In this document: one piece after another, positions 9,724-18,761 of the stretch | Numbering within the stretch: position 1 is the first letter of the stretch | How the letters are laid out: every line of letters begins with the position of its first letter | DNA from: Gnetum montanum | Lineage: Eukaryota > Streptophyta > Gnetopsida > Gnetales > Gnetaceae | Reading direction: 5' to 3' | Assembly: GCA_015680685.1 (NCBI GenBank) | Contig: MNCI01023978.1 | Span: 1-27,294, forward strand | DNA: 27,294 nucleotides | The notes under the pieces: model-generated | What the model saw: the letters and a program-made list of their open reading frames with translations, nothing else | What the model was told of the DNA's origin: nothing | Database searches by the model: none | Translations under genes and position numbers: made by a program

Positions 9724-10287
9724 GTATTGCGATACTTGAGAACTACAATAGATTTTGGGATCACATTTCATAAGCATACAAATTTCAAGATATGGGGATA
9801 CATTGATGCAGACTGGGGAGGCCTTGAAGATCAAAAGTCAACTTTTGGTTTTTGTTTCTTCTTCAGTCCATCACTTATCTCATGGGGATCAAAGAAGCAA
9901 TCTACAGTTGCCCTCTGAATAGCTGAAGTAGAAGACATTGCTACATTGAATACTACTACTCAGGCCATTTAGATCCACTTCATCTTCACTGAATTGGGAT
10001 ATACACTCAAACCTTCCATTCGCTTATACTATGATAGTGCAAGTGCTATTGCAATGGCTCATAATCCTGTTCATCATGGGTGTTCCAAGCACATAGATAT
10101 CAAGCATCACCATCTTAGAAGCTTGATCCAAGATAACATACTCAACATGGAGCATTGTGCAACTAAAGCACAAATGGTAGACACCTTTACAAAGATTTTG
10201 AGCTATGAAAAGTTTGAGTCTTTTCAAAACTTCCCAGGAGTGAAACCTCTTACCATCATGGGGGGGTTTGTGGAATATAATGACTAG
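9724..10287 (+). pseudogene. Copia RNase H
   Basis: Removes the RNA strand during reverse transcription. Seen: YIDADWGG with a catalytic aspartate (about 9798-9822), a KST..F..F block, SLISWGSKKQSTVAL (about 9872-9917), and the C-terminal block with SASAIAMAHNPVHHGCSKHIDIKHH (about 10039-10110). Stops at about 9916 (TGA) and 9970 (TAG) break it. The reading frame ends at 10285-10287, inside the 3' LTR, just past the polypurine tract. Confidence 0.85.
10258..10268 (+). promoter_or_regulatory. Copia polypurine tract
   Basis: ATGGGGGGG followed by TT lies directly before the 3' LTR. It is the usual plus-strand primer site. Confidence 0.85.
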
Positions 10288-10643
10288 ATGTTTCACAATA
10301 GAATTAGATAGATCTCAGTCATTAATCTATTTTAAAGATGATATCCTATTCATGTAATTCTTATCCAATCCATGTTTAGGACATCCCATATTAAGAAGAT
10401 CCTTAAATATGATGATAAGGATCATCCCCATGATTTCTGATATTCATACTTATCTCTCCAAATCTATTCTTGGGAGATCAAGGCCTATATAATTGTAGCA
10501 GCACATATTCATTCACAATAGACAAAAAATAATACATAAGACATACAGAAGTTAGAAAGTTTAACAAGAGTGTTATTGTTCTAACAAAGTTCTTTATTTC
10601 CTTTAAGCTTAGTTCATAGATCTAGAGCCCTTTAGACTCTTCA
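10269..10643 (+). repeat. Copia 3' LTR
   Basis: 375 bp, TGTGGAATATAATG to GACTCTTCA, the same length as the 5' LTR. The two differ at about 25 positions by eye, which gives a relative age for the insertion. Confidence 0.95.
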
Positions 10644-10648
10644 CTAGT
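10644..10648. repeat. Target-site duplication CTAGT, right copy
   Basis: Matches 6021-6025 exactly. It confirms that both copia LTR ends are correctly placed. Confidence 0.9.
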
Positions 10649-11649
10649 AAGGTAATTCATTGGAGAACCAACAAATTATATGATGATGAAGACAAATTTT
10701 TGAGTACTCAATCTGATGCATGGGTCTACTATGTACATAAACAAAGACAACATCATCCCAACTCACAAATTCATAACCTACCTAGTGACAATGAACCCTT
10801 GCTAGCCACTAAGAGCATAATGCATATACAAGAGGCTGTTCGAATATCCCATGGGCATCATAAGGAAAGCCATCTACCCAAGCTTGATTTAAACAACTTT
10901 TTCAAATTTTTAGGAGGCTATGATTTATATCCGCAACATCATTTACAAGCCTTCCATGATGCCTGTGTATGGAACAATATTGATAATGGGTGGAAAAAAC
11001 TTAAGCTCTTTCCTATGACACTCGTTGGCAAGCAAAAGTATGGTACAGATCCTTAAAACCAAAATCAATTCAACGTTGGCCGACAATGGTAGAACTATTT
11101 AATGAAAGATATCAAACCTATGCAAGAGTGTTAGCCTTTAGGAGACAAATCCAAGAATGGAAACAAGCACAACATGAACCCTTGAATATGGCCTTAGAAA
11201 GATATTACTCTTTGTAAAAAAATTGCCCAAGCCATGGATTCTCCAAGGAGAGGCTAATGTACCATATCATGGATGGGCTCTGTAATGAAACAAGGGAGAC
11301 CCTAGGGATGTATGCCAAAGGTCAACTATACGAGCTACAAACCCACCAATTCCAAGAGCTTATTAAGTGGGTAGTAAGAAAAGAAGGAGAAATGGCTAAA
11401 TGGGAGAATATCGAAAGCTCTCAACAGGACCAAAATCTTGAATTAGCAAAGGTCCATGATCATGAAGAGAAGAAATCAACTCACCTCAAAGAGGTGGAAT
11501 CATCTTTGCCAATACTACAATCACTAGATGAAATTGAGGCAAAGATCAATAAGATGATGAAATGGATGTATGAAAAATGTGGAGAATATACCAATACTAT
11601 TATAGATAGAACCATGATGAACCAAGACAGAACACCCTTAGACAATTGA
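10649..11649 (+). pseudogene. Element G gag, main part (retrotransposon gag domain)
   Basis: Continues the frame opened at 5987. The capsid-like core contains LPKLDLNNFFKFLGGYD (about 10877-10926), ELFNERYQTYARVLAFRRQI (about 11092-11152) and an MALERYYSL block (about 11188-11214), typical of the Retrotrans_gag family in plant Ty3/gypsy elements. A one-base loss near 11032 shifts the frame, TAA occurs at 11215, and TGA ends the segment at 11647-11649. A charged, probably helical stretch follows at about 11390-11600. Downstream, instead of protease and reverse transcriptase, only low-complexity DNA is found. Confidence 0.8.
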
Positions 11650-12547
11650 AAAGAAGGGTTGAAGAGAATAAGAACTCAAGTGCTAATCATATGTATCAAT
11701 GTAACATTTACCTATACGATTACCCCAAAGGTCAATGCCCAATCCTATCACATTTACATGAGCATTGGGGAAGAATGTTACATCCAAAGTTTGTACAAAA
11801 ATACTGTGTTCAATCAAAATAGCAAAAATCCCAGTCATGGGGGGAGGCCGCCCTCAAACAATTCACACTCTTCATATTATCCAAACCCAAGTTCTTATCA
11901 GGTTCAACATCTTGTTTCCCCAACCAGGTCAACATCCTTTATCTCACCACATTATTATCATTCTCTTAACTACTATCAACCCATGATCTTTCCAAAAAAA
12001 TCACCACCTCATGTGCCTTACACTTCTCCTTGTCTCCTTGTCTCCTTCTCATCCTTCATTTCCTTCTACATCACCACCAATAGTACCAGAAGGATTTGCA
12101 CCACAGCATCGACCCACAAATGTTACTTGTGTTGCTACTATCAATCATAGTGGGAATCCTCCACAACATCGAAGATGTCCCTTCTTTAGACATGATCATA
12201 GAAAGGGACAACACAATTCCAAAACCACTGCATCCTCCCACTCAACACAAGTTCAAAACTGTGGTGCATCCTTCTCCTCGAACTCAACACCTTATGTTAC
12301 CTTATCAGGGTCACCAATCAATACTGTAACAACTGTGCAGCCCAATGAATATAGCCATGTAGGGAGACATATTAATCCTTGCATACCATCTTATGGTCAA
12401 GGGTGCCATAGTGGGTCAACTTCATATCAATTAAACTCATCTTCTAACTTGCCCCACTATGTCAACTTTAATACAGTGTGTGCACCCCAATTTGGGTACA
12501 TTCCAACCACAACATCAAAAGACACCCAATGGTTTGGATTTGACTAG
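11650..12547 (+). pseudogene. Element G gag C-terminal tail, Ser/Pro/His/Thr-rich
   Basis: Continuing the frame after the TGA at 11647, a cysteine/histidine patch occurs at about 11698-11800 (CNIYLYDYPKGQC, then SHLHEHW). It is spaced unlike a CCHC knuckle but could be a divergent metal site. Further on, overlapping open frames to 12547 encode Ser-, Pro-, His- and Asn-rich low-complexity protein without a known domain. The exact frame is uncertain because several frames are open here. No protease motif was found. Confidence 0.45.
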
Positions 12548-14084
12548 GTCCCAATATTTCTGAAATGCATGGATCCAACCCTTCCATTTATTAATTCTCA
12601 CTATGATCAAAAGTTTAGTTATGGGGGATATCCCCCATTCTAATAAACAGAATTAATAAATTTTTTCCTTTTTCTTTAATTTTACAATTTTTTGTTTTCC
12701 AATTTTTCATCTTTCAATTTTTTGTTTTATCTTTTTATTGATTGGTTCATCTTTTTTATTTATTATTTTATCTTTTTATCTTTTTATAGGTAATCTCATC
12801 TATGAATAAAACACTCATGTAACTCATTGATTGAGGTGTTGTTCTATGCTATCAAGTCTCAAGTGACTAATTATTTGGACAGTGAGCCCATAACATCCAC
12901 CCACCCATTCTATTAATAAAAGGTTCTACTCTATGTATGATGATATTCTTGTCATCATGAAAACTTAAAAGTAATTTTGTGCTCATTATGCTAGAGTGAA
13001 AAATGATGCACTAAGAAGGAATGGCCAAGGTGTGACATCAAGGGGACTTGTGGATTTTCTTTGGTAACATCTATAGGTGGTATCATGTAGCTTGGTTGTA
13101 CTAAGATCCTTGTAGATCTAATGAAAAATGGGAGTAAGAGTAATAAAGGAACTCCCTAAAGAAACTCAATGTTGTTCTAGGGATCCCACTAGAAAGACAT
13201 GCATCCATGCTTGAAGGTTGGTAGCTTCTCCGATTTACTGTTGCAAAGGACAAAGTGCCAAAGCAGCTGAAAAAAAAAGATGAACCACACAAGAAAAGAT
13301 CAAAATAAAAAAAATTTATGTGTGTGCCGCAGATTCCAAATCACTCCTCCCTTAGACAAAATGCCAAGTGATCGTACGCCTTGCCATCGTGGTGCTCTTA
13401 TGGTTGTCCATCTTTGGATGAAACAATGCAATGTCACTGATCAGAGAAATGGACTTGGTCTTGATTTTGGAGCACTAGGCTAATGACACATTAATCACAC
13501 CCTACACTCAAGATTCATTATATCCTAAGTTAGTTACCTCATGTTCCAATCTCTGCAATCCCTTCTATGATTCATCCCATCTTGCTATTCATGTATTGGT
13601 GACTCATGTCTTATGTAGCATTGAATTCATACCTTATCATGGTGGTATCTATATGTGTGTGTTTTGTGGAATTGGTGTGGATTACATTTAACCCTTTTAG
13701 TGCCTACAGACATTTTCAAGAGTGGTTACGCAAGGGCATTATAGGTTAGAACCTTCTTTGAGGAGGACCCACTTGTGTGACTTTTGTAATTTGTACTTGT
13801 TGCACGTCACCACATCATTTTATACCCTTTCATTGCCAAAACTATTCTTTCCTTTATCATCATTTTATCAAATGTTCCTCAAAACCATTACATGTCCTTT
13901 TATGTGTCACCTAAACAAATCAGGGCCGACATTCAACTTTTAGGGCAACTTCCTTAAAAAATTTCTAACTCTAAAATCACACTAAGCAAAGAATTCAACA
14001 TTTATTAAAGGCAATGAGTAAGGTATGAAATAATTGAACTTCTTTCAATAACCTTACTAACAATTGATCTTTGTGTGATTGTAG
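12548..14084. other. Element G non-coding internal region
   Basis: No pol blocks are visible in any frame. It contains a T-rich tract (12656-12790, built of ATCTTTTT-like steps and ending TTTTTATAG), which could serve as a polypyrimidine region, and a 7-bp inverted repeat near 12938-12960 (ATGATGA/TCATCAT). The last 40 bp (14043-14084) look like a plant 3' splice region: a CTAAC-type branch sequence and then TTGTAG directly before an ATG. Confidence 0.5.
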
Positions 14085-14519
14085 ATGGCCCCTAAAAGAG
14101 GACAACAAGGAGGAGCTTCTCAAGGTGTAACTAAATGCCTAGGGGGAGGTAGAAGCTAAGGAACTCATGTAGAACATTTGGAGTAGGAGGCATAATCATT
14201 TAGCATCCATCAGGAAACTCTTGTTACTGCATAATCTAGACAAGAAAAAGGTGGAGAGGTTAGGGCCTGAGCCTATGAAGAGGAATAACAACTATTTGTG
14301 GCATGGCATGTCAAGGCTAATCAAGTGTTCCCGCAACTACTGTGTCCATGGGAGGTGTCGACTCCATCAAACACTGGAGCATCAGCATGGATGGCACATG
14401 ACCCCCAAACCGAAAAGGAAAAGCTCCAAGCACTCCTTCAGAGCCATCAACTTCCAAAACCTAGAGCACAAGACAAGGGGAAGATACCCATGGAGGAACC
14501 ACCGCCACCAGGAACCACA
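14085..14519 (+). pseudogene. Small glutamine-rich reading frame in the env position of element G
   Basis: ATG at 14085 (MAPKRGQQGG) opens a frame that remains recognisable to TGA at 14517-14519, about 144 codons. Six stops fall between 14157 and about 14280. Five are TAA or TAG in a region otherwise rich in Gln and Glu; the last 75 codons are open and end in EEPPPPGTT. No transmembrane segment is visible. The position between gag and the polypurine tract, and the splice-acceptor-like sequence just upstream, suggest a spliced downstream ORF like the env-like genes of Athila elements, but no homology is claimed. Confidence 0.45.
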
Positions 14520-14692
14520 TGAGTTCCAATAAATTTTGTAATTTTGTGTCTATCTCCCAAATTTGTCATATTCAATTCTCCACTGTGGCATGAATAAATT
14601 TCTAGTCAGTCAATAATCCCATACCTATCCACTGTATAATCAATTAAGCTTGTTCCTCACTTTCTTTGACTCAAGGATGAGTTGTTATTCAG

Positions 14693-14703
14693 TCATGGGG
14701 GTA
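14693..14703 (+). promoter_or_regulatory. Polypurine tract of element G
   Basis: CATGGGGGTA directly precedes the TGATGA start of the 3' LTR. It fixes that LTR boundary. Confidence 0.75.
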
Positions 14704-15263
14704 TGATGAATCGTGGTTTATCAGGTGCTAATATCATACCCTTGTTAACTAGGTGCTAATATCGAACCCCTGTTATCGAACCCCTATTATCGGACCCCTG
14801 ATATTGGGTACACACTATCATGGCCTAACTAGCGATATCGAATACACAATATTGTGGTTCCTGTGTGAGCCTATAAATACACAATTGGACGCATGGGAAA
14901 GTAAGAGGAAGTTAGTATTAGAGTAGGATCTTTTTATTAGTTTTTCCTCTCAACCCTTTCCTCAGTGCATGCCCGTAGTGTAATAATTGTAATTGTATGA
15001 AACCTTTATTCGAGTGTGACGTAGTTGGACATGCACATGATCAAAAATAAAGATTGAGATTACCTCATCATTATAGCATTCACTTAATTTTAATTATTAT
15101 TTATTACTTTTGTAATTAATATTTCTCTACCCTCATCTCCTATCACTATTAGTAAACACGAAATGAGGACAACTTAATCACAAGTATTTAAGTGTGACTA
15201 CTTGGTATCCTAGTAGCGTACCTAAGATATGTGCTTGGTAATCCTAGTAGTAGTCGTACATGA
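14704..15263 (+). repeat. Element G 3' LTR, cut off by element T
   Basis: Matches 4890 to about 5490 of the 5' LTR (roughly 90% by eye), with one U3 subrepeat fewer. The TATA box is at 14872-14879. Similarity stops at 15263, where TGTAATG of element T begins. The remaining 360 bp of this LTR are not found in the window. Confidence 0.8.
15259..15263. repeat. Probable target-site duplication of element T, left copy (CATGA)
   Basis: The last bases of the interrupted LTR, CATGA, correspond to CACGA in the intact LTR. A second CATGA followed by the missing LTR remainder is expected beyond the right end of the window and could not be checked. Confidence 0.4.
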
Positions 15264-15873
15264 TGTAATGACCATAAAAATTGGTGGCTGGAACACCGAG
15301 AGGTTGTCGGTTGAACAGTTTAACTCTGGATCCGTGTGAGTGCCATGCTAGAGAAAACAAAAATGGGACACCTTGAACGGTCTGGTCAATCAGACAGGGA
15401 CTTAGTCGGTGTATCTTAACCTTATGTAAACGTCATTTTGAGGGTGAGACACACGAGGTAAAATGATGATCAATAAATTTATAAATGAAGGAAATGATGC
15501 AAAACAACAATAACAGTAAAGAAATAGCAAAACAAACTCAGGTAAGAAAATGCACTACCCGAAGGTCACTGATTTAATTCTTTGCCTTGTTTGAAAGGAG
15601 TACAACAGGTCATGCAATGCTAGAGACACACAGAGAGCTCAAGGGTAACTAGAATGCTTAAGGGAAAAATGCCAACTATGCTTTCTGGAGGCCAACTTAA
15701 AAGCTAACTATAGCAAGAAGCCAACTCTATTTGCTAAGAAGCCAATTAAGAAGCCAACCAGCTGATGTAAAAATCCAACAAGCCAACCGCTCTTGTTAAT
15801 TCAAAAATGCAAACTCTTTTCGATGAAAGAATTCCAACCAGAAAAGCCAACCCTTTGAGCATTGCTGCTAGGG

Positions 15874-15881
15874 TATTTATA
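15874..15881 (-). promoter_or_regulatory. TATA box of element T LTR
   Basis: Minus-strand CTATAAATACCC. It lies about 1.24 kb into the LTR and leaves about 600 bp for R and U5. Confidence 0.65.
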
Positions 15882-16299
15882 GGGCCAGGAGCAAGCGAGA
15901 AATGGGGTCTGAATGCCATGTGTCTTGGACCCCACAAGATGTTGATATGCCCATACCATGTAGCTGTGCGATGCTAGACATGAATTTGGCTATGCTGTGA
16001 CTATACCTCTTGGACTGCATGTGCCAAGATCAATGTGCTAACAATGCAAAAAGTGAAGCTTACACTCCAGGACTATGTATTCCTTGCTCTTACGAGCAGG
16101 GTTAAGTGTAGGAACAATGTTTTGGGGGCTAACTAGGAGGTGTGCAAAATAGAGTGAAATTGCTGATTCCACCAAGGAGATGCCAGAATGATGAAGATTT
16201 CCATTAACAAGTTCTAGAACTACCCAAAGACATCTTGATGCTTCCATACCAGTGTTGTGTTACTCACGTTGTTGAGTTCATTGGCATAGCATAAGTGGT

Positions 16300-16830
16300 T
16301 GCTTGCTACGCTACGTAGCGTAGCATAGTGTAGCCACTGGTTTTGACTAGAACTTGTGTTGAAGCTAAAAAAATTTGTCTGAGGCTTAGTCATGCTAACA
16401 ACTACAACTTTTGTCTTTCGTGTCTGCAAGCTTTTGAACTTGCTAAACTCATGCTTGAAACATTTGTTGTTTTTACATCATTGCTATGTTGTGCTACGCT
16501 ATGTAGCATAGCATAACATAGTGGCTAGAAAATCCTGCTTCCTTGTTTAATCCACCAATTTCTAGCAACAAACTTTGCTCAAGGTCTTTTACAGGCCGAA
16601 GTCTCATTAAGGTGTTGTTTTCTTATTGGAATCACTTGGCAACATGGAACTTTCCACTTTGCTTTTGCTACATTGTGCTACACTACATAACGTAGCATAG
16701 TGTAGCACCTTGTGTTGACTAAATCCTACTTTGTCTTCGTAATCACTTTGTCACTTTGTACTTGGACACTTAAGAAACCATTTTTTCAAAGCTTGCTACA
16801 CTGCATAGCATAGCGTAGTGTAGTAAACTT
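16300..16830. repeat. Four palindromic GCTACG/CGTAGC repeats in element T U3
   Basis: The copy at 16304-16325 is a perfect 22-bp palindrome (half-site TGCTACGCTAC). Diverged copies occur at 16492-16513, 16675-16708 (11-bp arms GTGCTACACTA/TAGTGTAGCAC around a 12-nt spacer) and about 16794-16825. They are 119-188 bp apart, and similar flanks such as TTGACTA follow two of them, so these are diverged tandem units rather than chance palindromes. Confidence 0.75.
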
Positions 16831-17118
16831 CTTCACTAGAAAACTTGCTGAACTATTTTGCTCATTCCAAACACTCTCAACAGCTCCTAGCATAGTTTCT
16901 AAGTAGACTGTTAGCTGGGTGAATTGTCCAGGTGGGCAGGTTAGAGAGTCCATCGGGCCTGTCAACTTTGGAGATAGAAAACTTGCCAGACTGGACAGTC
17001 TAATATTAGTGCCTGCATTTTCCTGTTGAACTGTCATGACATTACACTTGTGGAAGTCCTTGCCTAAATTCCAAGACCGTAGTGAGGCATGAGGGTCTTG
17101 AAATTTTATGGTGTTTCA

Positions 17119-17132
17119 CTGTCCCCTCTTTG
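17119..17132 (-). promoter_or_regulatory. Polypurine tract of element T
   Basis: Minus strand CAAAGAGGGGACAG, directly before the TGAAACACC start of the LTR. It fixes strand and LTR boundary. Confidence 0.7.
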
Positions 17133-18470
17133 TTGACATCTGGAGGATCAGCCTAATAGACATCAACAAAGAATACAAAACACCATGAAGGACAAGTCGC
17201 CAACATTGCTCTCTGGTGGTTGCTGAGAAGTTGCTTTGTTGTGCTTGGGAGTAACAAGATAGTTGTATAGGGTAAAGGGAAAAGGATAGACTTGAGGAAA
17301 CAAGTTCAGGAAAGGGTAAGATGAAACTTAGTGGGGTTCCTCGTTGGAGTACTTATGAGGGAGTTGTTCCACGTGGACATCTTTTCTTTTACTAGCTTCT
17401 AGCCTCTCATCAGAATGGAGAGGGTCATTGTGAAATAGTTGGTATGCCATTTTCTTTGGGCACATGTTTTTTTTTTTGCGCTTTGGCACTTTTCTATTGT
17501 TGTTTAGACATATTCATTTGCAAACAACCTTGTTGTTGCAGGATAGGTGTTTTCTCCCAAGGATGAGTCATGCTACATCCACGTGGGACTTTGACTTGCC
17601 TACAGATGCTTCCCATGTCATGAGTTATGTTACACATGCCATGGACTTTGGCGTTGAGCATATGGGAGGGCTTTACATGCATCAAGAAAAGGGAAACTAC
17701 AGATTTGAGAAATGAGATGATGAAGGTTAAAGGGGATGGGTAGGATGTGCACTCCTAAGTAGCTAAGCTAGTCAGAGTGGTCACCTTGGAACGATGTGAT
17801 GCCCTGCTCTCTTGGCGAAATGTATCTCTGATCGACGTTGTCTTGGCTCGTACCCTGCAAGCACAACAAAAAGAAGAGCAGAAAAATGTAACCATGAAGC
17901 ACAGTTAGGCAAAGGTCTTACTTGCTTTAGACATCACTAAAGTGACAAGCACTATTGCTGAGGCAAGCGACGTCTAAAGCAAGAAGGCCAACAACGTCTC
18001 TAGTAGCGATAGGCTGAAGGGGTTGGCATCAAGGGGGCTAGGAGTTGCGATAATGTGGGTGCTTAGGAGTCTCCACCCAAGGCAAACATCATGCAGTTTA
18101 GTTGTAAGGTGAGAGGCCTAATAGTTGAACATCTTTTGAGCTTGGATGATGGTAGGGGCTAGAGGGTAGCATATTTGTGGCTAGGCCACAATAGTGCTGG
18201 GGCTCCAGCGGTAGGTGCTAACCATGGAAGCCACTGCTAGGGCAACGAGTCGTGGTAGCGATAGCTCCAAAAGGTCAACAAGATGTCAAATGGCATCTTC
18301 GGAGGATCAGAAAGATGCCAGGGGAAATGGCATCACATTTCTTCCAAAAGGTACATTCTTGCCATCGTGAACTACGTTTTGGAACTGCAACGCTCCACCC
18401 CACGTCGACACTATGCATCCTCTCTTATTTGAATAGTCATGGATTGTGAGCTAGGAATGTTATGCTGCAA
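17133..18470 (-). other. Element T 3' untranslated region
   Basis: No pol or other known domain is seen on the minus strand. Contents: a hairpin beside the polypurine tract (arms 17128-17136 and 17163-17171), a perfect 12-bp inverted repeat (17921-17932 with 17972-17983), and a plus-strand exon-like frame at 17542-17715. Long non-coding or antisense-coding segments between integrase and 3' LTR are known in Tat-lineage elements. Confidence 0.5.
17542..17715 (+). other. Exon-like open frame antisense to element T
   Basis: A T-rich stretch ending TTGTTGTTGCAG (17530-17541) looks like a plant 3' splice site. It is followed by about 57 open codons to TGA at 17713, with MSHATSTWDFDLPTDASHVM near 17563-17622 and a terminal NYRFEK. 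The product is not recognised. No upstream exon was identified, so this is only a candidate. Confidence 0.25.
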
Positions 18471-18473
18471 ACC

Positions 18474-18750
18474 CAACTTAAGGTCTTGGTAGATCATTTG
18501 ATGTACTGATTTAAGGTCCCAGCAAATCTCTATGCTAATTTAAGGTCCCAGTAGACTGTTGTGCTAGTTTATTATCGTAGCAGATAGTGGATGGGCCAGT
18601 TTAAGGTCGTAGCGGACCATTTGTGCTAGTTTAACATCATAGTTGATGTCCTATGCCAGTTTATAGTCATAGTAGACTATTTGTGCTAGTTTATAGTCAT
18701 AGTGGACTATGGATGCTAGTTTATAGTCATAGTGGACTATGGCGCTTACC
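18474..18750. repeat. Tandem array of about nine units, mostly 30 bp, each able to form a hairpin
   Basis: Five consecutive units from 18601 to 18740 (a sixth begins the same way) are exactly 30 bp apart; older ones to the left are 29-33 bp. Units read TTT, stem, 6-nt loop, stem, then GTGCTAG-like sequence. Stems on the plus strand: TATC/GATA (18573), GGTC/GACC (18605), ACATC/GATGT (18634), ATAGTC/GACTAT (18663, 18693, 18723). On the minus strand the units translate, in the integrase frame, to repeats such as IVHYDYKLAS. Confidence 0.85.
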
Positions 18751-18761
18751 TTGCTTTCACA

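Larger units (their letters stand above)
6026..10643 (+). mobile_element. Complete but defective Ty1/copia retrotransposon, 4618 bp
   Basis: Two 375-bp LTRs (6026-6400, 10269-10643), both TGTGG...TTCA, differ at about 25 positions by eye (about 93% identical). Between them are a tRNA-Met-type primer-binding site, gag, protease, integrase, a severely shortened reverse transcriptase, RNase H and a polypurine tract, in copia order (integrase before reverse transcriptase). It is flanked by CTAGT. Many stops and frameshifts plus the reverse transcriptase deletion make it unable to act alone. Confidence 0.95.
4890..15263 (+). mobile_element. Element G: gag-only LTR retrotransposon (Athila/Tat-like), carrying a nested copia element
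   Basis: Order seen: 5' LTR 4890-5853, primer-binding site 5854-5873, gag start 5987, copia insertion 6026-10643, rest of gag 10649-about 12547, non-coding DNA, small reading frame 14085-14519, polypurine tract, and 3' LTR 14704-15263 cut off by element T. Without the copia element the internal region is about 4.2 kb and contains no reverse transcriptase, RNase H or integrase block in any frame that I could find. This fits a non-autonomous element that keeps gag only and would depend on enzymes supplied by a relative. Lineage is inferred from the primer-binding site and gag. Confidence 0.75.
15264..17118 (-). repeat. Element T 3' LTR, 1855 bp
   Basis: On the minus strand it begins TGAAACACCATAAAATT at 17118, directly after the polypurine tract, and ends CATTACA at 15264. 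The opening matches the LTR of element E (24066, TGAAACACCACAAAATT), which independently supports the boundary. U3 is about 1.2 kb with palindromic repeats (16280-16830), and the TATA box is at 15881-15874. No coding region was recognised inside. Confidence 0.75.

Noticed and set aside
11765-12329. Several overlapping Ser/His/Pro-rich plus-strand frames in element G
   Set aside because: Low-complexity gag tail is open in more than one frame; only one can be the real continuation, so they were merged into one entry.
18474-18750. Regularly spaced 30-bp repeats considered as a CRISPR array
   Set aside because: There are no unique spacers of constant length, no cas genes, and the host is a plant; this is a tandem repeat in a retrotransposon.
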